This document shows, one piece after another, positions 26,701-38,097 of a DNA stretch of 64,000 nt (position 1 is its first letter; each line of letters starts with the position of its first letter). Where the stretch lies: assembly GCA_031472005.1 (NCBI GenBank), contig PZJY01000010.1, positions 1,364,001 through 1,428,000 of the forward strand, given 5' to 3'. The translations under genes and the position numbers were made by a program. Under the pieces are notes generated by a model. The model had not been told where the DNA came from and did no database searches. It saw only the letters and a list, made by a program, of their open reading frames with translations. The stretch is from Tetracladium setigerum (Eukaryota > Ascomycota > Leotiomycetes > Helotiales).

Positions 26701-29700
26701 CGGGCCTTCAATCTCTTCAATACCAGGGACTGGTGCATTCCGGCCTGTAAGTGTTTCTCCAAAGACAATATCATTGGAAGCGATGAAATTTGAACAAACT
26801 ATTGCCCAAGCAGCTCGAATTGCAGTTGCGACTGTGGTGCTGGAAGTCGAACCATTCGCAAAGGGGACAAAACGCTCGAGGAGAGAATCTGTCTGTACTT
26901 GATATCCAACATACGGATGGGCGGGAAATTGTGGTCCCGAGGCGCCATTCAGTTGCTCCTTCCAGTATTTCTCTGAGCTTGGACGGTCGGAAGAAGAAAC
27001 ATACTTGATGAAGGATTTGAAGGGTGTGCGTTTGGCAATTTTTTCACCGCGATATGCCTGGTTGACGCGCTCAATAACCATGGGCATTCCCCAGCCATCG
27101 TACAAGGCGTGGTGGATTGTGAGAACCATTTGCACCTTGCCAGCTTTCTCGTTGGTGACGATGGCGAAGCGAGCAAGTGGCTCGCCTAGTCCCATAGATC
27201 TCTCTCGGTCTTGCACAAGATATTCTTCCAGGTCACTGGTCATTGTCCAGGACAATTTGTCTTTGACGACAACTTGCATGAGCCCATGACCGGGAACTTG
27301 CACAATCTGAGTTCGTAGAATAGCACTGTCGAGTGCTACCACCTCGAAAGCATCCTTCAGTCTGTGCGCCATCGGAAGATCTGCGAGATCGACAACTCTC
27401 TGAGCGATATAAGCTTCGCTGATCTTTGCAGATAGTGCCATGAGACCCTCTTGCAAAGGAGTGCAAGGATACACATCTTCCACAATTGTTGGTTCGATGG
27501 AGCAAAGTTTCGCAACTTCAAAACGAGCGCTTTCTGCTGCCCAATTCTCTTCCAACAAAGCAAAAGCTGGAATCTCAACCTCAGCAGCTGTATCCACAAC
27601 TCCCGCAATTGTCGCCATCATTGACAGCTTTGGGTTTGCAAAGATGTTGGCGACTGTGAGAGATACTCCGTCCACTCTCGCGGCAGCAACTAATCTCATC
27701 GCCTTGAGAGAATCTCCTCCGAGAGCAAAGAAATTGTCGTTTGTTCCGACTTCAATATCGATACCAAGCAGCTTAATCCAAAGCTTGTGCAGCTTGATTT
27801 CCATTTCGGTCTTTGGCTCGTTCATCTCGACTTCGGCCGCTCTGAACTTTGCCAGCTGCTGGTGCGACATTGCGTTTCCGATTTCTTGCAATCGTTTCCT
27901 GTCAATTTTGCAGGATACTAGCTGAGGCATTTCGCGAAGAGGGATGTATGCGGTTGGAACCATATAGATTGGAAGGTGTTCTGAGAGCGCGGCCTCCATT
28001 TCGGCCAGAGATTTGCGAATCGTAGCAGAGAAAGCTGTGATATCTGCATCACTTGGTTTGGATTTCTTCTCTGAGGTCTCGGCAATAAAAGCGACGAGGG
28101 TTGGCTCTTTTCCTTTAGGCTTGATGACTTCAGCTGCGACGCTGGCTTCGGCAGGAAGGTATTTGTAAAGATGATGTTCGATTTCGGCCAACTCCACACG
28201 CTGACCTCTAAGCTTGACTTGTCGATCTTTTCGACCGGCGAAAACGACGCAGCCTGATGAGTCTGGATCATACTTGACAAGATCTCCAGTTTTGTATAAA
28301 CGACCGTGACGACCGGGGATATTTTTGTATCCAGCCAACAGCCATTTTGGGTCATCGATAAACACTGCGGCGGTTTTCTCGGGCTCGTTGATGTACCCAA
28401 CTCCAACAATTGGACCTTCGATTAGAAGTTCGCCAACTCCGTCCATTGGTGTCAAGGTATCGTGATCATCTGGATCTACAATCCAGGTAACGCCACCAAC
28501 TCCCCTGCCGATACTAGTGTAATCTCTTCCCAATGGAATGGAGTTGTTAATAGTACAGCCAACCGTACATTCCGAAGGACCGTAGGCATTGACCACATTT
28601 GTCTTCTGTCCCCAGATGGCAACATCACTTGGAGACAGCGATTCTCCACCAAGTCCTAGTACTTCCAGAGATGTCAAGACTTCGAGTGGTAGCACACGAG
28701 CGACGGATGGGGTCATATGTGCCATGTTGACTTTCAAACTTGTGATCGCTCCGCTAAGATCGTTGACTCGAGCTTCGTCAGATGGAACACAGATGCAACC
28801 TCCTTGAGATAATGTGCAGAGCATGCAATCAATGCTAACGTCGAAAGCTGTGGGTTTATTAGCAGTAATTCCTACAATCTAAGGTGTTAAAGCAAGTCTG
28901 AAATTCCTCTCAAACGCACGAACAAGAGTCCGGGCTTCAGAAAGTGAGATCATGAGTTTAAAATCAGTACATACCGTATGATGCAAAGTCCAGCACTCGT
29001 GAATGCGACCTGTAACCAACCGCTTCTCCTCTAGGGATTGCACCACTGGTGTAATTCGAATGAGAAATAACTACACCCTTTGGTTTCCCAGTACTCCCAG
29101 ATGTGAAAATAACGTAAAGTGTAGCAGAACCTGGCACTCGAGGTAAACTCGACAGATCTACCTCTTCGGTGTTGCTGAGAAGTCCTGGTCCTACAACCAC
29201 AATCTGCGCTTCGGGCATAATTCGTGATCCGAGTTCAGATTGTTTCTGCGAGGTGAGCATGATGCGTGCGTCGACCTCCGTCATTATGGTTCGTAACCGC
29301 GCTTCAGGCTGCGCTGGATCCGTGAGAACGATTCCTCCACCAGCTCGCATTATCGCAAGAACCCCAACCACGGTCCACATGCTCTTTTCGAAACATAATG
29401 GAACTGTGACGCCCACACCCACACCAAGGCCAATTAACTTTACAGCCAGTTGGGCTGAGAGTTTGTCCAACTCCCCGTACGTCAATTCTCCATCCCAGGA
29501 TAGCACTGCTGGTCGGTCTGGATCTTTTCTCATCTCGTCCGCGATGATGTCGTGCATACATCGTTCTATTGTTGGTGGTACAATTGCGTTCCATCCCCAG
29601 ATCTGAGCGAGCTCATTCTCGCTAATTCGAATGGATTGTGCTACTGTCTGGTCCTGCTCGGACAGTAGAGTTTGAAGGATATCGAGGAATGTTCGGATGT

Positions 29701-30288
29701 GAACGTATTCGCGGGTTTGTGGTGTAGTAGAATTTGAAGATTGTGGCTGTCTCACACAGAATCGGTTGTCAATAACTCGAGTTTCGATTCTATAGTTTAT
29801 GATATCCTGTAAGGTATTTCATGAGTAAATTCACTTGTATTTATGCTTGGTTCACTTACATTAGGAGCTGGCTGTCCGGTTGGATGATGAGCAGCAAAGA
29901 ACATGTGCTGTTCCTCCCAACGAACGCCATTTTGACTTAAGGGAGAGTGTGAAGACTGCGACCTTTGCCGTAATTCTCGAATCTTTTGTAAGGTTTGGGA
30001 TATGGTTTGGTCGACTGTGGGTATAACATCGGTGAGAGTGACTGCTACCTGCGTCACCGGAGAAGAAGCTTCATAAAATCCCCAAGAGAACTTTGCTCGA
30101 TCACTTCCTCCACTGCTTCTATATAGAAGGACTACTGACGCAAGTAACAAATACTCAAGTTGCTCTTCACTCTCTCTCAAACGAAGTTCTATCGGTAATT
30201 CCAATGGGTGGAAATCTGGAGTCTCGTAAATATTCTCAGGTATGGTGTTGGAGAGCACGTTCTCGGTGCTGAACGAGAAATGCTTCAT
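23732..30288 (-). CDS. sidD: Siderophore non-ribosomal peptide synthetase, SidD/NPS6 type (one frameshift)
   Basis: Exons 30288-29860, 29806-28975 and 28847-23732, about 2125 aa with one base restored. Domain order is A-T-C-(A remnant)-T-C. The first A domain (about 227-690) has YVIFTSGSTGKPKG, NAYGPSE, YKTGDLV and GRKDRQVKLRGQRVE. T1 has LGGDS near 797. C1 has HHALYDG near 999. A roughly 100-residue A remnant (1310-1405) keeps only LHKTGKLARYNSDGS. T2 has LGGDS near 1456, and C2 has the altered site SHAQYDE. This layout, including the decayed second A, is that of NPS6/SidD, which makes extracellular fusarinine/coprogen-type siderophores by joining N5-acyl-N5-hydroxyornithine units. An acidic tail of about 190 residues ends in CALL, a CaaX-like box. 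The frame breaks in the GGCCGGG stretch at 25037-25043. SreA-like sites lie upstream at 31304 and 31734. Confidence 0.9.
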
Positions 30289-31303
30289 GTTGGATGTATT
30301 GCAAAAGGGTGTTGGATGTTTCTCCGAAGTTTAGAAATATTGGAGAGCTTGACCTGGTATGGTTTGGAGCTCTGATGGAGTTGGATGCAAGGCACTATAA
30401 GATGTCTGCAGTCTACATGTGCATTTCTACAAGGGCAAGGAGATCCTTTTGGCACACCAAGACGACGCAGGCAGGATCATCATGGCACCACTTTAACTGC
30501 CGGCGATGATGCTTGAAGAATTTGATCTGACGGGAACGGATCTCCCTCTTGGCTCTCTCTCCGTCCTTTTGGGCCCCTCATTTTTTCACACTATGAAAGT
30601 ATGAATGACACTTGTTCGCCTTGTGATGCAAGGACACTACAATAATCAGGTGCCGTCCACCTGGAATAAGGAACTTCAATAAGAGAGGACGAATATCACC
30701 CTCTCGATCTTCCTCCCAGCCGTCCGGCAATCTAAGGACTACGCAGTACGCCCTTCCTTCTTCCAGGAAATGTGGATAAAGCTACAGTAACACATGCTCG
30801 CCCCAAATTTTGCTAATGGAATGAATGCCGCGGGATACCACAAGAACAGGGAATGCACTGGCATCCCAAATGGACCAGCAGCCAAATTTTCGCCCTCCAC
30901 TGCCTCCAGACATCCAGACTTGCGTGCTTGATCGAAGGAAAGAAAAAGAACGGCTTCAACGAATGACCCCTCCATCGAAACGCAACCACCCCCTCCCTCG
31001 GAAGAACTTCCACTTCCCACCTGGGCTACTTCGACTTTCCTGCCACCACTTGCGAGCATTGACAGAGACACACCCCCTTCTCTTGCTCGCCAGAATCCGG
31101 CGCCATCCAAGGATTCTGGAAGGCAAACACGGAACACTTGCACTTGATGTTGAGGACTTCCCTTCGATCATCGGACCCCCCTTCACTAAAAGGGGTATAA
31201 CGCGGTATTCTGCAAAAGAAGCATGGTATAATGCACAACATGCCAGTCGATATGCCAGGTATGTAATGGCTAGAAGTGCCGACGAGGTACCACATCCTCT
31301 CGG

Positions 31304-31312
31304 ATCTGATAA
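31304..31312 (+). promoter_or_regulatory. SreA-type GATA site ATCTGATAA
   Basis: Exact match to the extended GATA consensus ATCWGATAA bound by SreA/Sre1/Urbs1 repressors. The context is GGATCTGATAA, about 1.0 kb upstream of the NRPS start. Confidence 0.7.
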
Positions 31313-31710
31313 CAAAAGCAGGGCAGCTCCGCCATGCATGCGAGGGAGGAGGGAGGGGAGGTTGTGAGAAGCTTGCGTCCGGCTATTGCCAGGGGAGGAG
31401 GGGAGGGTGGGAATAGCAAAACTGCAGCAGGTGTGGATTGATGGAGTCACTCACCTACCCCATCCGTCCCGTACCCTACGATGTAGCAATCAACGAGACG
31501 AATGAAATGATCAAGCGATGAAGTGGAGATGCAGCAGGCGTGTCATCATCACAATATGTTGAGAAGAAAGAACAACGGATCGCCTCACGGCCCAAGACTA
31601 GCGCGATGACTAAAAGGTTCTTGGAGAGTCTAACACCACGCACACCCTGATTCCCGAGCTCGCTTAAAGCCGTGTCCGATCTCGGCACTCTCAGAGACTT
31701 TTGAATAATC

Positions 31711-31742
31711 TAATCAGATGATATTTATCAATCTTATCAGAT
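31711..31742 (-). promoter_or_regulatory. Paired SreA-type GATA sites
   Basis: An exact ATCTGATAA on the minus strand at 31734-31742 (context GGATCTGATAA, identical to that at 31304) sits 14 bp from a near-match, ATCTGATTA, at 31711-31719. About 1.4 kb upstream of the NRPS start. Pairing suggests cooperative binding. Confidence 0.7.
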
Positions 31743-32705
31743 CCGCCTTTTTTCTTTTCTTTTATTTTTTTTGGCGCCAAAACGCCCGTTGATGGACGGG
31801 ATGGCTTTTTACTTGGCTACGGGAGAGGATAAACTGGAGTCTATGACACCATGCTTGATGTGCTGTTGATCTATTTCAGCAACATGACATCAATTATAGC
31901 CAGGCGGAAATATGAATGGTCGGGAATTGGGCTTGCCCATGAGTCGGGTTGATGATCCTTCTTTCATTACCTTCACAAATGATTTAAAGCCACACACGGC
32001 TTACTGTTTCACAAGCCAAAAAGTTTTCACCTTCACGAGGACAATTCATAGAAAAAAGCAAAGATTGATCAAAAAGATTAGATTAGATCTTTTCAAAGTC
32101 TTGGACACGCACGGCGATTTGTCACGAGGAGGCAAGGCAACCCAGGCCGCCCACAAATGCATTCGCAGTATATTCCTACCTCCGAGATACGGACAAACGT
32201 TTCCCTCCTTGACTACAATTCCGCTGTTGCATCTGCACCTGGTCCTGGAAGTTTCTGCAGCAGAAGGGGTTGGGTTGCATTTCAAAAATGCAGGTTGCGG
32301 TCCCGAGCTGTGCAGCAGGTTGACAGTAAGCCCCTCCAGTGTACATGCCGAGGTTTTGGTTTTTGGCAGGTGAGAAACGAAGCTCGCTTCTTGCTACCTC
32401 TTGGGGTACTGGCTTGGATTGGAGCTGTTTTGGTTGTGAAGTTAGTTTAGAGAGCTAGAGATTTTTGTGAAGAGGGAAGGTTGTCGATCTTTGATGAGTT
32501 GGCAGCATATCCCGCTCTCAAAGCTCCAGAATGATCGGATCTGCAAGATTCCCATGTAATCTGCGGTAGATCTCCAACTTTCCTTAGCTTTGGGTCTCTA
32601 GCTATGAGATGGAAGAGAAAATCAATGCGAGAAGCAAGGAAGTTCTAGAACGAGGTTGAGATATTATTTTATTTTCTGCAAAAGTTTCGTCCAAGTACTC
32701 TAAAT

Positions 32706-34607
32706 CTAAACAACCACACCCTTGACTTGCTTCATATTCTTCACATTGATATCCCTCCAGAGTGCAGTTGAAATCAGCCCGCCTCCCAAGAGGCAGAGAC
32801 TTGTGGTCAACATATACTTCTGCGCATCGCCATAGGCCCGGTTGATCGCATCTCTCTCTGGCGTGCCCATTTTATATGCTAATTGCCAAATAATCGAGCC
32901 ATAAACCTTCTTCCTATCAACCTTCGGTGGGAGATATCTATCCAAACGGTCAGGAAACACGCTGGTCCAGATTGTAGTTGATACTGTTCCTCCAGCGGCA
33001 CTCCCAACACTACTAAACAAATTGAGGATGGCTAGAATGACGGCAATGTGCTGATGGTCCGAGGGAGCCATCATAGCCATCTCTCCACAGAGAACAGATG
33101 TTCCACCTGCTACTGCGATAAAGATCTGAGTCATGATGATATATCCGATATTTGTGCCTGGTGTGCGGAAGTGAATTAACAAGCCGGTGGCGAGCATTGT
33201 AAGTGGCATTGCGAAGTACAGATTCAACCATTTGAATCTTCCGGTGACTCTGATCAGGAAACCGACGAGGATGGCGAAGAGACAGGATCCGGTTCTGTAG
33301 ATGTTGCTCACGTACACGGCATCTCTAACCTTGAGACCGTACACGACCTGGAGCATAGACAGGAAATAACTATTCCACACCATGGAGTTGAAGAACAAGA
33401 AAACAAACATCATACCGCCAAAGAAGACTGTTCGATCAGCCAGGAGCTTGATGGGGATGAAGGTGACCGGAGCGTAATATTTCTCGTAAATAACGAAGAG
33501 GAAGATCAAAACCGCGCCGAAAACCAGCATGCAGATAATCATGGGCGATCTCCATTTCAGGGCCTGGAAAGAGTACAGACTGAATGGCAGAAGGAACAAA
33601 GCCATACCTGCAGCCAGAATAGTAATTCCCAAAAGATCGACTTCAATGGCGTATCGTTTTATCGTTGCTAAATCGAATTTGCTGCGCTCATGGGAAATGA
33701 GACCGAGTTTCTTCGCTTTTCGTTGATTCCACAAGAATAGAAGAATCAATGGCGACACGGCGGCAGGGATCGTGATGGCGAAAATACCGAAACCCCATCG
33801 GAATCCGGGTCCTGATAGAACCTCTGCGGTAACAACACCGCCTATCCAAGTGGTGATTATGTATGGCGTGGTCGCAAATGCCAACATCAGCGAACGATTC
33901 TTCAGATGTGTCGTATCGGAAATGAACACAGTCAAACAGTAGCTTATTCCTTGCGCTCTGTTACACTCATCAGTAAACAGGGGAGAGAAGAAACCTTTCA
34001 GGAGTAATCTTACCCTGTCGCCGAGAACACCTGTGCAGCAACATACGTATGGACATTTTTACATGTTGCCATCATGATATAGCCCAAAACCCAAACAATG
34101 AGCATAATCGTCATACCTTGCGGTCTTCCCCACATATCCATAATCTTAGCAAGCGGGAGTTTGGTAAGTCCTCCAAAGATGTTGGCAATAATGTATGTCG
34201 AAGCAGTCAAAGAGTGAGCAGAAAAGTTACTGGTAACGTAGGGATTCAGAGAACGTATAACCACTTCTTCCAACGATGCAACGAAGTAGATGATCCAGAT
34301 CCTTGGGCTGATTAGACAAAGCGACCGAAAAAAAATGTTGATATTCGATGAAGACCTACATAATGTATGCGGCTGTGAGATGCCATTTCGTCCATACCAT
34401 TGTCGTTGCTTCCATCGCCTGCACACCGGGTTGCGCAGTCTGCGAAACAGCCTCCTCCTCGTTGCTGAAGACAGTACCTTCTCTTTCTCGAGATACCACA
34501 CCCTCTTCCTTCGAGTTGGCGATATCCGACATTGGTACTTCAGTGCTTGACTTTTCATTTTCCGTTACGGTACCCTGCTTGGGCTTTGGCTTGAATGAGA
34601 AGCCCAT
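32706..34607 (-). CDS. Siderophore-iron MFS transporter (SIT/Mir family)
   Basis: Exons 34607-34360, 34307-34014 and 33957-32706, giving 597 aa with no break. After an 80-residue hydrophilic N-terminus come about 14 TM segments. The segments WIIYFVASLEEVVIRSLNPYVTSNFSAHSL (around the second exon start), MDMWGRPQG (the MFS loop 2-3 signature) and the C-terminal WTSVFPDRLDRYLP, which sits in a lumenal loop, are typical of the Sit1/MirB siderophore:H+ symporters. It would take up a ferri-siderophore at the plasma membrane. Its place between the siderophore NRPS and a CFEM gene supports this role. GATA-type iron sites lie about 0.95-1.45 kb upstream in the region shared with the CFEM gene. Both introns are 52-56 nt with GT-AG ends. 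Confidence 0.92.
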
Positions 34608-35532
34608 GGTCGCGAGATGGTTGCGACAACACCTTTGGTGAAAGCTGCTTGCTCAGTCCGACGAAATGTACACTGCCGAACAGATCACCTTCGCATCCAA
34701 ATCTCGCCCGAGAAAAGCTGAGATGCGTTGATATGTATCGTGAAGAAGTCGCCGCCAAATGGATTTGTCGTCTGGATTGACACTTCGGGCGGGGACGTCT
34801 GAAAAGTCAAGCTTCAATACGAACGCGATCTTCGGCAACAAGAGGGGCAACTATATTGACCAATCACTGAAAACGAACCCTTTGGCGGCTCGGACAACTC
34901 TTGTCGAAGTAATCGATCTCCAAGCCAGCACATACAGCAACGCCACTAACGCTCCGAGGTACTTTTCGGGTCACTCCCTCTGAGGCACTGATGCTCACAG
35001 TACTCGTAGTGAGCGAGGGACGAGAGCTTCAGTTTCGGGATGTACGGGCAGCTTGTCCCACAAGTAATTCAATTCCAGAAAAGTAGTAGAAACCCAAATT
35101 CCAGTTCATGGATTCAAGGTGGAGATACACATAGTTCACATAGCTGTGGGGTGAACAAGATGCTGTTCAGCACATGGCTTCTCTGGTGATCGAAACACAC
35201 AAGTATTGGTCAAATGACGACTGAGGACTTAACAACTACTCGAATAAGTTAGCCCATCGAAAATTAACCATGCACAGTCTCCAATCCAATCTCTGAAATT
35301 GGCACTGTAAGATTACGGTGTCCTGTTCTGGGCGAGCCCTCCACAACAAACACACCTCGCTTAAAAGTCTAGGAGCGAGCCTCACCAAGTCTCAGCAACA
35401 TTCATTGCCTAACACCTCCAAACAGCACGGGGTGCAATTAGCAAATAAAGTTCGGAAGAGCGGCTCGATTTTCAAGTATTGTAGACTCTCAGACCAAAGA
35501 AAAATTAAAGCTGGAAATGGATGAAAATTCTG

Positions 35533-35575
35533 ATCTGATTAGATTTGGGAGAGGGCCATCTCGCGGATCTGATAA
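35533..35575 (+). promoter_or_regulatory. Paired SreA-type GATA sites
   Basis: ATCTGATTA (one mismatch) at 35533-35541 and exact ATCTGATAA at 35567-35575, the latter again in the context GGATCTGATAA. They lie about 0.95 kb upstream of the MFS transporter start and 1.1 kb upstream of the CFEM start. Confidence 0.7.
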
Positions 35576-36025
35576 CCTTAGCGGCAAGACTTGCAGTAGC
35601 GGCTCGGAGTCCAGTGCCAGATGTGGAATAGCGCATTATCTTGGTCGTTTATTGTCACCCCATCGCTTGGATGTTGGGATGTCTAGAACATCTTCTCGAC
35701 CACCCCTTGTGTCCACCGGCGGAAGAGACAATCCTTTGAGATCTGAGTCTTGAGCGCAAAAGACTGAAGATGTGAAGAATGAAACAACCTCTTCCAGTTC
35801 TGCGCAACGACACGAGCACAGAATAAGCTTGTTGGGACAAAAAAAGGTAGCCCGAAACAATACATCTCATTTCCCAAGCCATCCCTCACGGATAAAATCG
35901 GTTCATGATCAATTCATATCCACTTCTCTGTGAAATCTCTGATCTCCGTCATCTCGTCCGCAAAAGGGCAGAAGCGGAAAGCAAGAACAGAAACTTCGGA
36001 TTCTGGGCCTTTTATTTGCCAGATC

Positions 36026-36051
36026 ATCTGATATCCACAATCTTATCAGAT
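36026..36051. promoter_or_regulatory. Paired SreA-type GATA sites
   Basis: ATCTGATAT on the plus strand at 36026-36034 and exact ATCTGATAA on the minus strand at 36043-36051. They lie about 0.66 kb upstream of the CFEM start, on the other side of the same divergent region as the pair at 35533. Confidence 0.7.
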
Positions 36052-36707
36052 TGAAAACCGGCGAAAAGAAAGAAATCTTCAGAAGCAAACACTCTCGCAA
36101 ACGCGCAACAATACCTACTAGCGTCTTCCGTACAGTACCAAGATGCCGAGGAGGAAAATCTGCGTGGGGTGCCAGCCTGCCAGTGCCAGGTATGGAAGCT
36201 GCGGGATGCGAGCAAATTTGCTGCATCCCGACATGCGTCAAGCGTATTTTTTTGATGTCTTGGAGGGAGAGCTGCTGTGTTTCTCCCCCACCACCTGCAT
36301 GAGGAAGCTCGTGAAGCTCAAAGCTCAAAGCTCAAAGAAGACAGCTTTATTGACCATGGTCCAATCCCAGCCCCGACAGCATCCAACGGAGCCCTCTTTG
36401 CCCCTCCGTAAGCCACCAAATAGCATGGCTCTCCAATCGTATTCAGAACGCGAGTTAATTACCGCCGGTCTTTGAAATTTGATCAAGCCACCGAAGCTGC
36501 TGCCCTGTCAGTCAGTCAGTCAGAGTGAGACGGATGGAACGAGTCTGAAAAGGTACCGTGGGTGTTGTCGCGTCTCCCTTCTTCTTTCTTTCTCTCCTCC
36601 TTCCTTCGTACCTGACAGTCTTCCATCTTCTCCAGAAGTCAAAACCACTGCAATTCTCTCTCTTACCATCTCTCTCCATTCCTCTCAAACAACATAATTT
36701 CATCACC

Positions 36708-37577
36708 ATGAAGTCATTCACCTCCATTGTTGCCGTAGCGCTCGCCGCCGCTGTCCCAGCACTCGCGCAATCCGTCTTGGATATCCCCAAGTGCGCTGTA
36801 AGTCCTAGCACCTCTCAATCGTGCAAATAGATCGCAAATCTAACGAGAACAAAAACAGCAAAACGCAGTTCTTCTTGCCATTGGCGCTTCCGGATGTTCC
36901 CCAACCGATTTCGAATGTATTTGCAAGAAGGACAGCTTCATTGACGGCTTGGTCAACACCATCCCATCTCTCTGCACACCCGAAGAGACCTATGGTAAGT
37001 TCTTCTCTCTTCCCAACCTTCTTATCAAAAATCTTGCTAATATCAAAATATAGATGTTTCCACTTTCGCCATTGTTTTCGTACGTACAAGTCGCAATTTT
37101 CTGTTGTTGAATTCCCAAAGCAATTCCAAAAATCTTCCTAAACCACCAGCTTTCCTTCGAGCCACAAAACCCCTCTAATTCAAACATTTTACTGACATAT
37201 CACTTATTTCACAGTGTCAAGCAACCGGCGTTGAAATTGACCTCCCAGCCTCCATCCAAGCCCCCACCGGTGTCGTTTCAACCACTGCCTCCGTCGCAAC
37301 CACATCCAGCACAGTCGTTGTCACCACTGCTTCTACCTCTACCTCCGTATCGGTCTCAACCTCCCTCTCTGTCTCCGTCTCCGTCACCCTCGTCAACGCA
37401 ACCATCTCAAACACCATCTCAAGCACCGGTTCAAGCACTTCAAGCAGAGCCGCTGTTACCACTTCTGCCCCAGTTTCTTCCGTCACCTCCACTGTTCCTC
37501 CTAATGCCGGTGCCGTTCAAACGGCCGGCTTGGTCGGTTTGATGGGCGCTGTGATGGTTGGTGTTATGGGATTGTAG
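36708..37577 (+). CDS. GPI-anchored CFEM-like protein, six of eight cysteines
   Basis: Four exons: 36708-36797, 36859-36994, 37054-37079 and 37215-37577, giving 204 aa. The third exon is only 26 nt. A signal peptide (to about residue 20, VPALAQ) leads into a CFEM-type domain with Cys at 29, 43, 50, 52, 69 and 85. PKCA, the TD at 46-47 before CIC, and the 15-residue gap between the last two Cys match the CFEM pattern. The second and sixth Cys of the usual eight are missing. Asp47 lies where the haem-iron ligand of Csa2-type CFEM proteins sits. A Thr/Ser/Val-rich stalk follows and a hydrophobic C-terminus (AGLVGLMGAVMVGVMGL) suits a GPI signal. CFEM proteins can bind haem or iron at the wall. 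GATA sites upstream and neighbouring siderophore genes support a role in iron uptake here. Confidence 0.82.
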
Positions 37578-38097
37578 GTGGATTTTGAGAAATTCTGCAT
37601 AGGGATGGCGGAATTGAGGTTATTTGGATAGATAGACGATACATAAATGAGGGGTGTAAACGTTGTAATTAATGGTGAAGACAAGAAATTAGAGTATATT
37701 CAATGAAGAAATGTGGAGAACCTGTTTGTGTTTTGCAAGCGTGATTTCTTGCGATTTTCTTTGTCTGTGGTAATATAAAAGTAATTGCTCATAGATTCCT
37801 TGCGACATGCACATGTTTGCTGCTGTCAGCCGGATCTTGTCCCACGTCTTTTGTCACACCCCAGAAAGTTCATGCATGCATGATTTTACACGCTCCCAGC
37901 AAGATCTGGCAGACTTGCATTATTGGAGCAACCGCTCAAAACCCCAGGATTATTGTTGAAATATCTATTCAATTGCAAAAGTCTAAACAACACACCACTA
38001 GCCAAATCAAATCTACTCGCCGCTCAACAATTATTACTTTTTGCTAACACCACAAACCCCATACACATATATAGTTACTTCTCCCATGGGTATCTAT
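37578..38097. other. 3' flanks of CFEM and ABC genes
   Basis: A 520-bp spacer between two converging genes. AT-rich, with no gene or repeat that I can support. Confidence 0.5.

Larger units (their letters stand above)
30289..32705. other. NRPS upstream region, 2.4 kb
   Basis: No supported gene. It holds the NRPS promoter and, at its right end, the 3' flank of the MFS gene. Three GATA-type sites are annotated separately. Open frames at 30739-31143 and 31912-32450 lack family features; the latter ends in a hydrophobic LPLGVLAWIGAVLVVKLV, but with no homology that I can name. Confidence 0.5.
34608..36707. other. Divergent region, MFS transporter / CFEM gene
   Basis: A 2.1-kb spacer between two divergent iron-related genes. 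It contains four GATA-type sites in two pairs and short direct repeats: AGCTCAA units near 36317-36339, and CAGT units near 36508-36522. No supported gene. Confidence 0.5.

Noticed and set aside
31912..32450. Short plus-strand frames ending in a hydrophobic stretch in the NRPS upstream region.
   Set aside because: No supporting splice structure or homology; the hydrophobic end is likely chance.
37231..37542. Pro/Ser-rich frame overlapping the CFEM gene's last exon.
   Set aside because: It is another frame of the Thr/Ser stalk; the spliced CFEM frame ends in a proper GPI-type tail at 37577.
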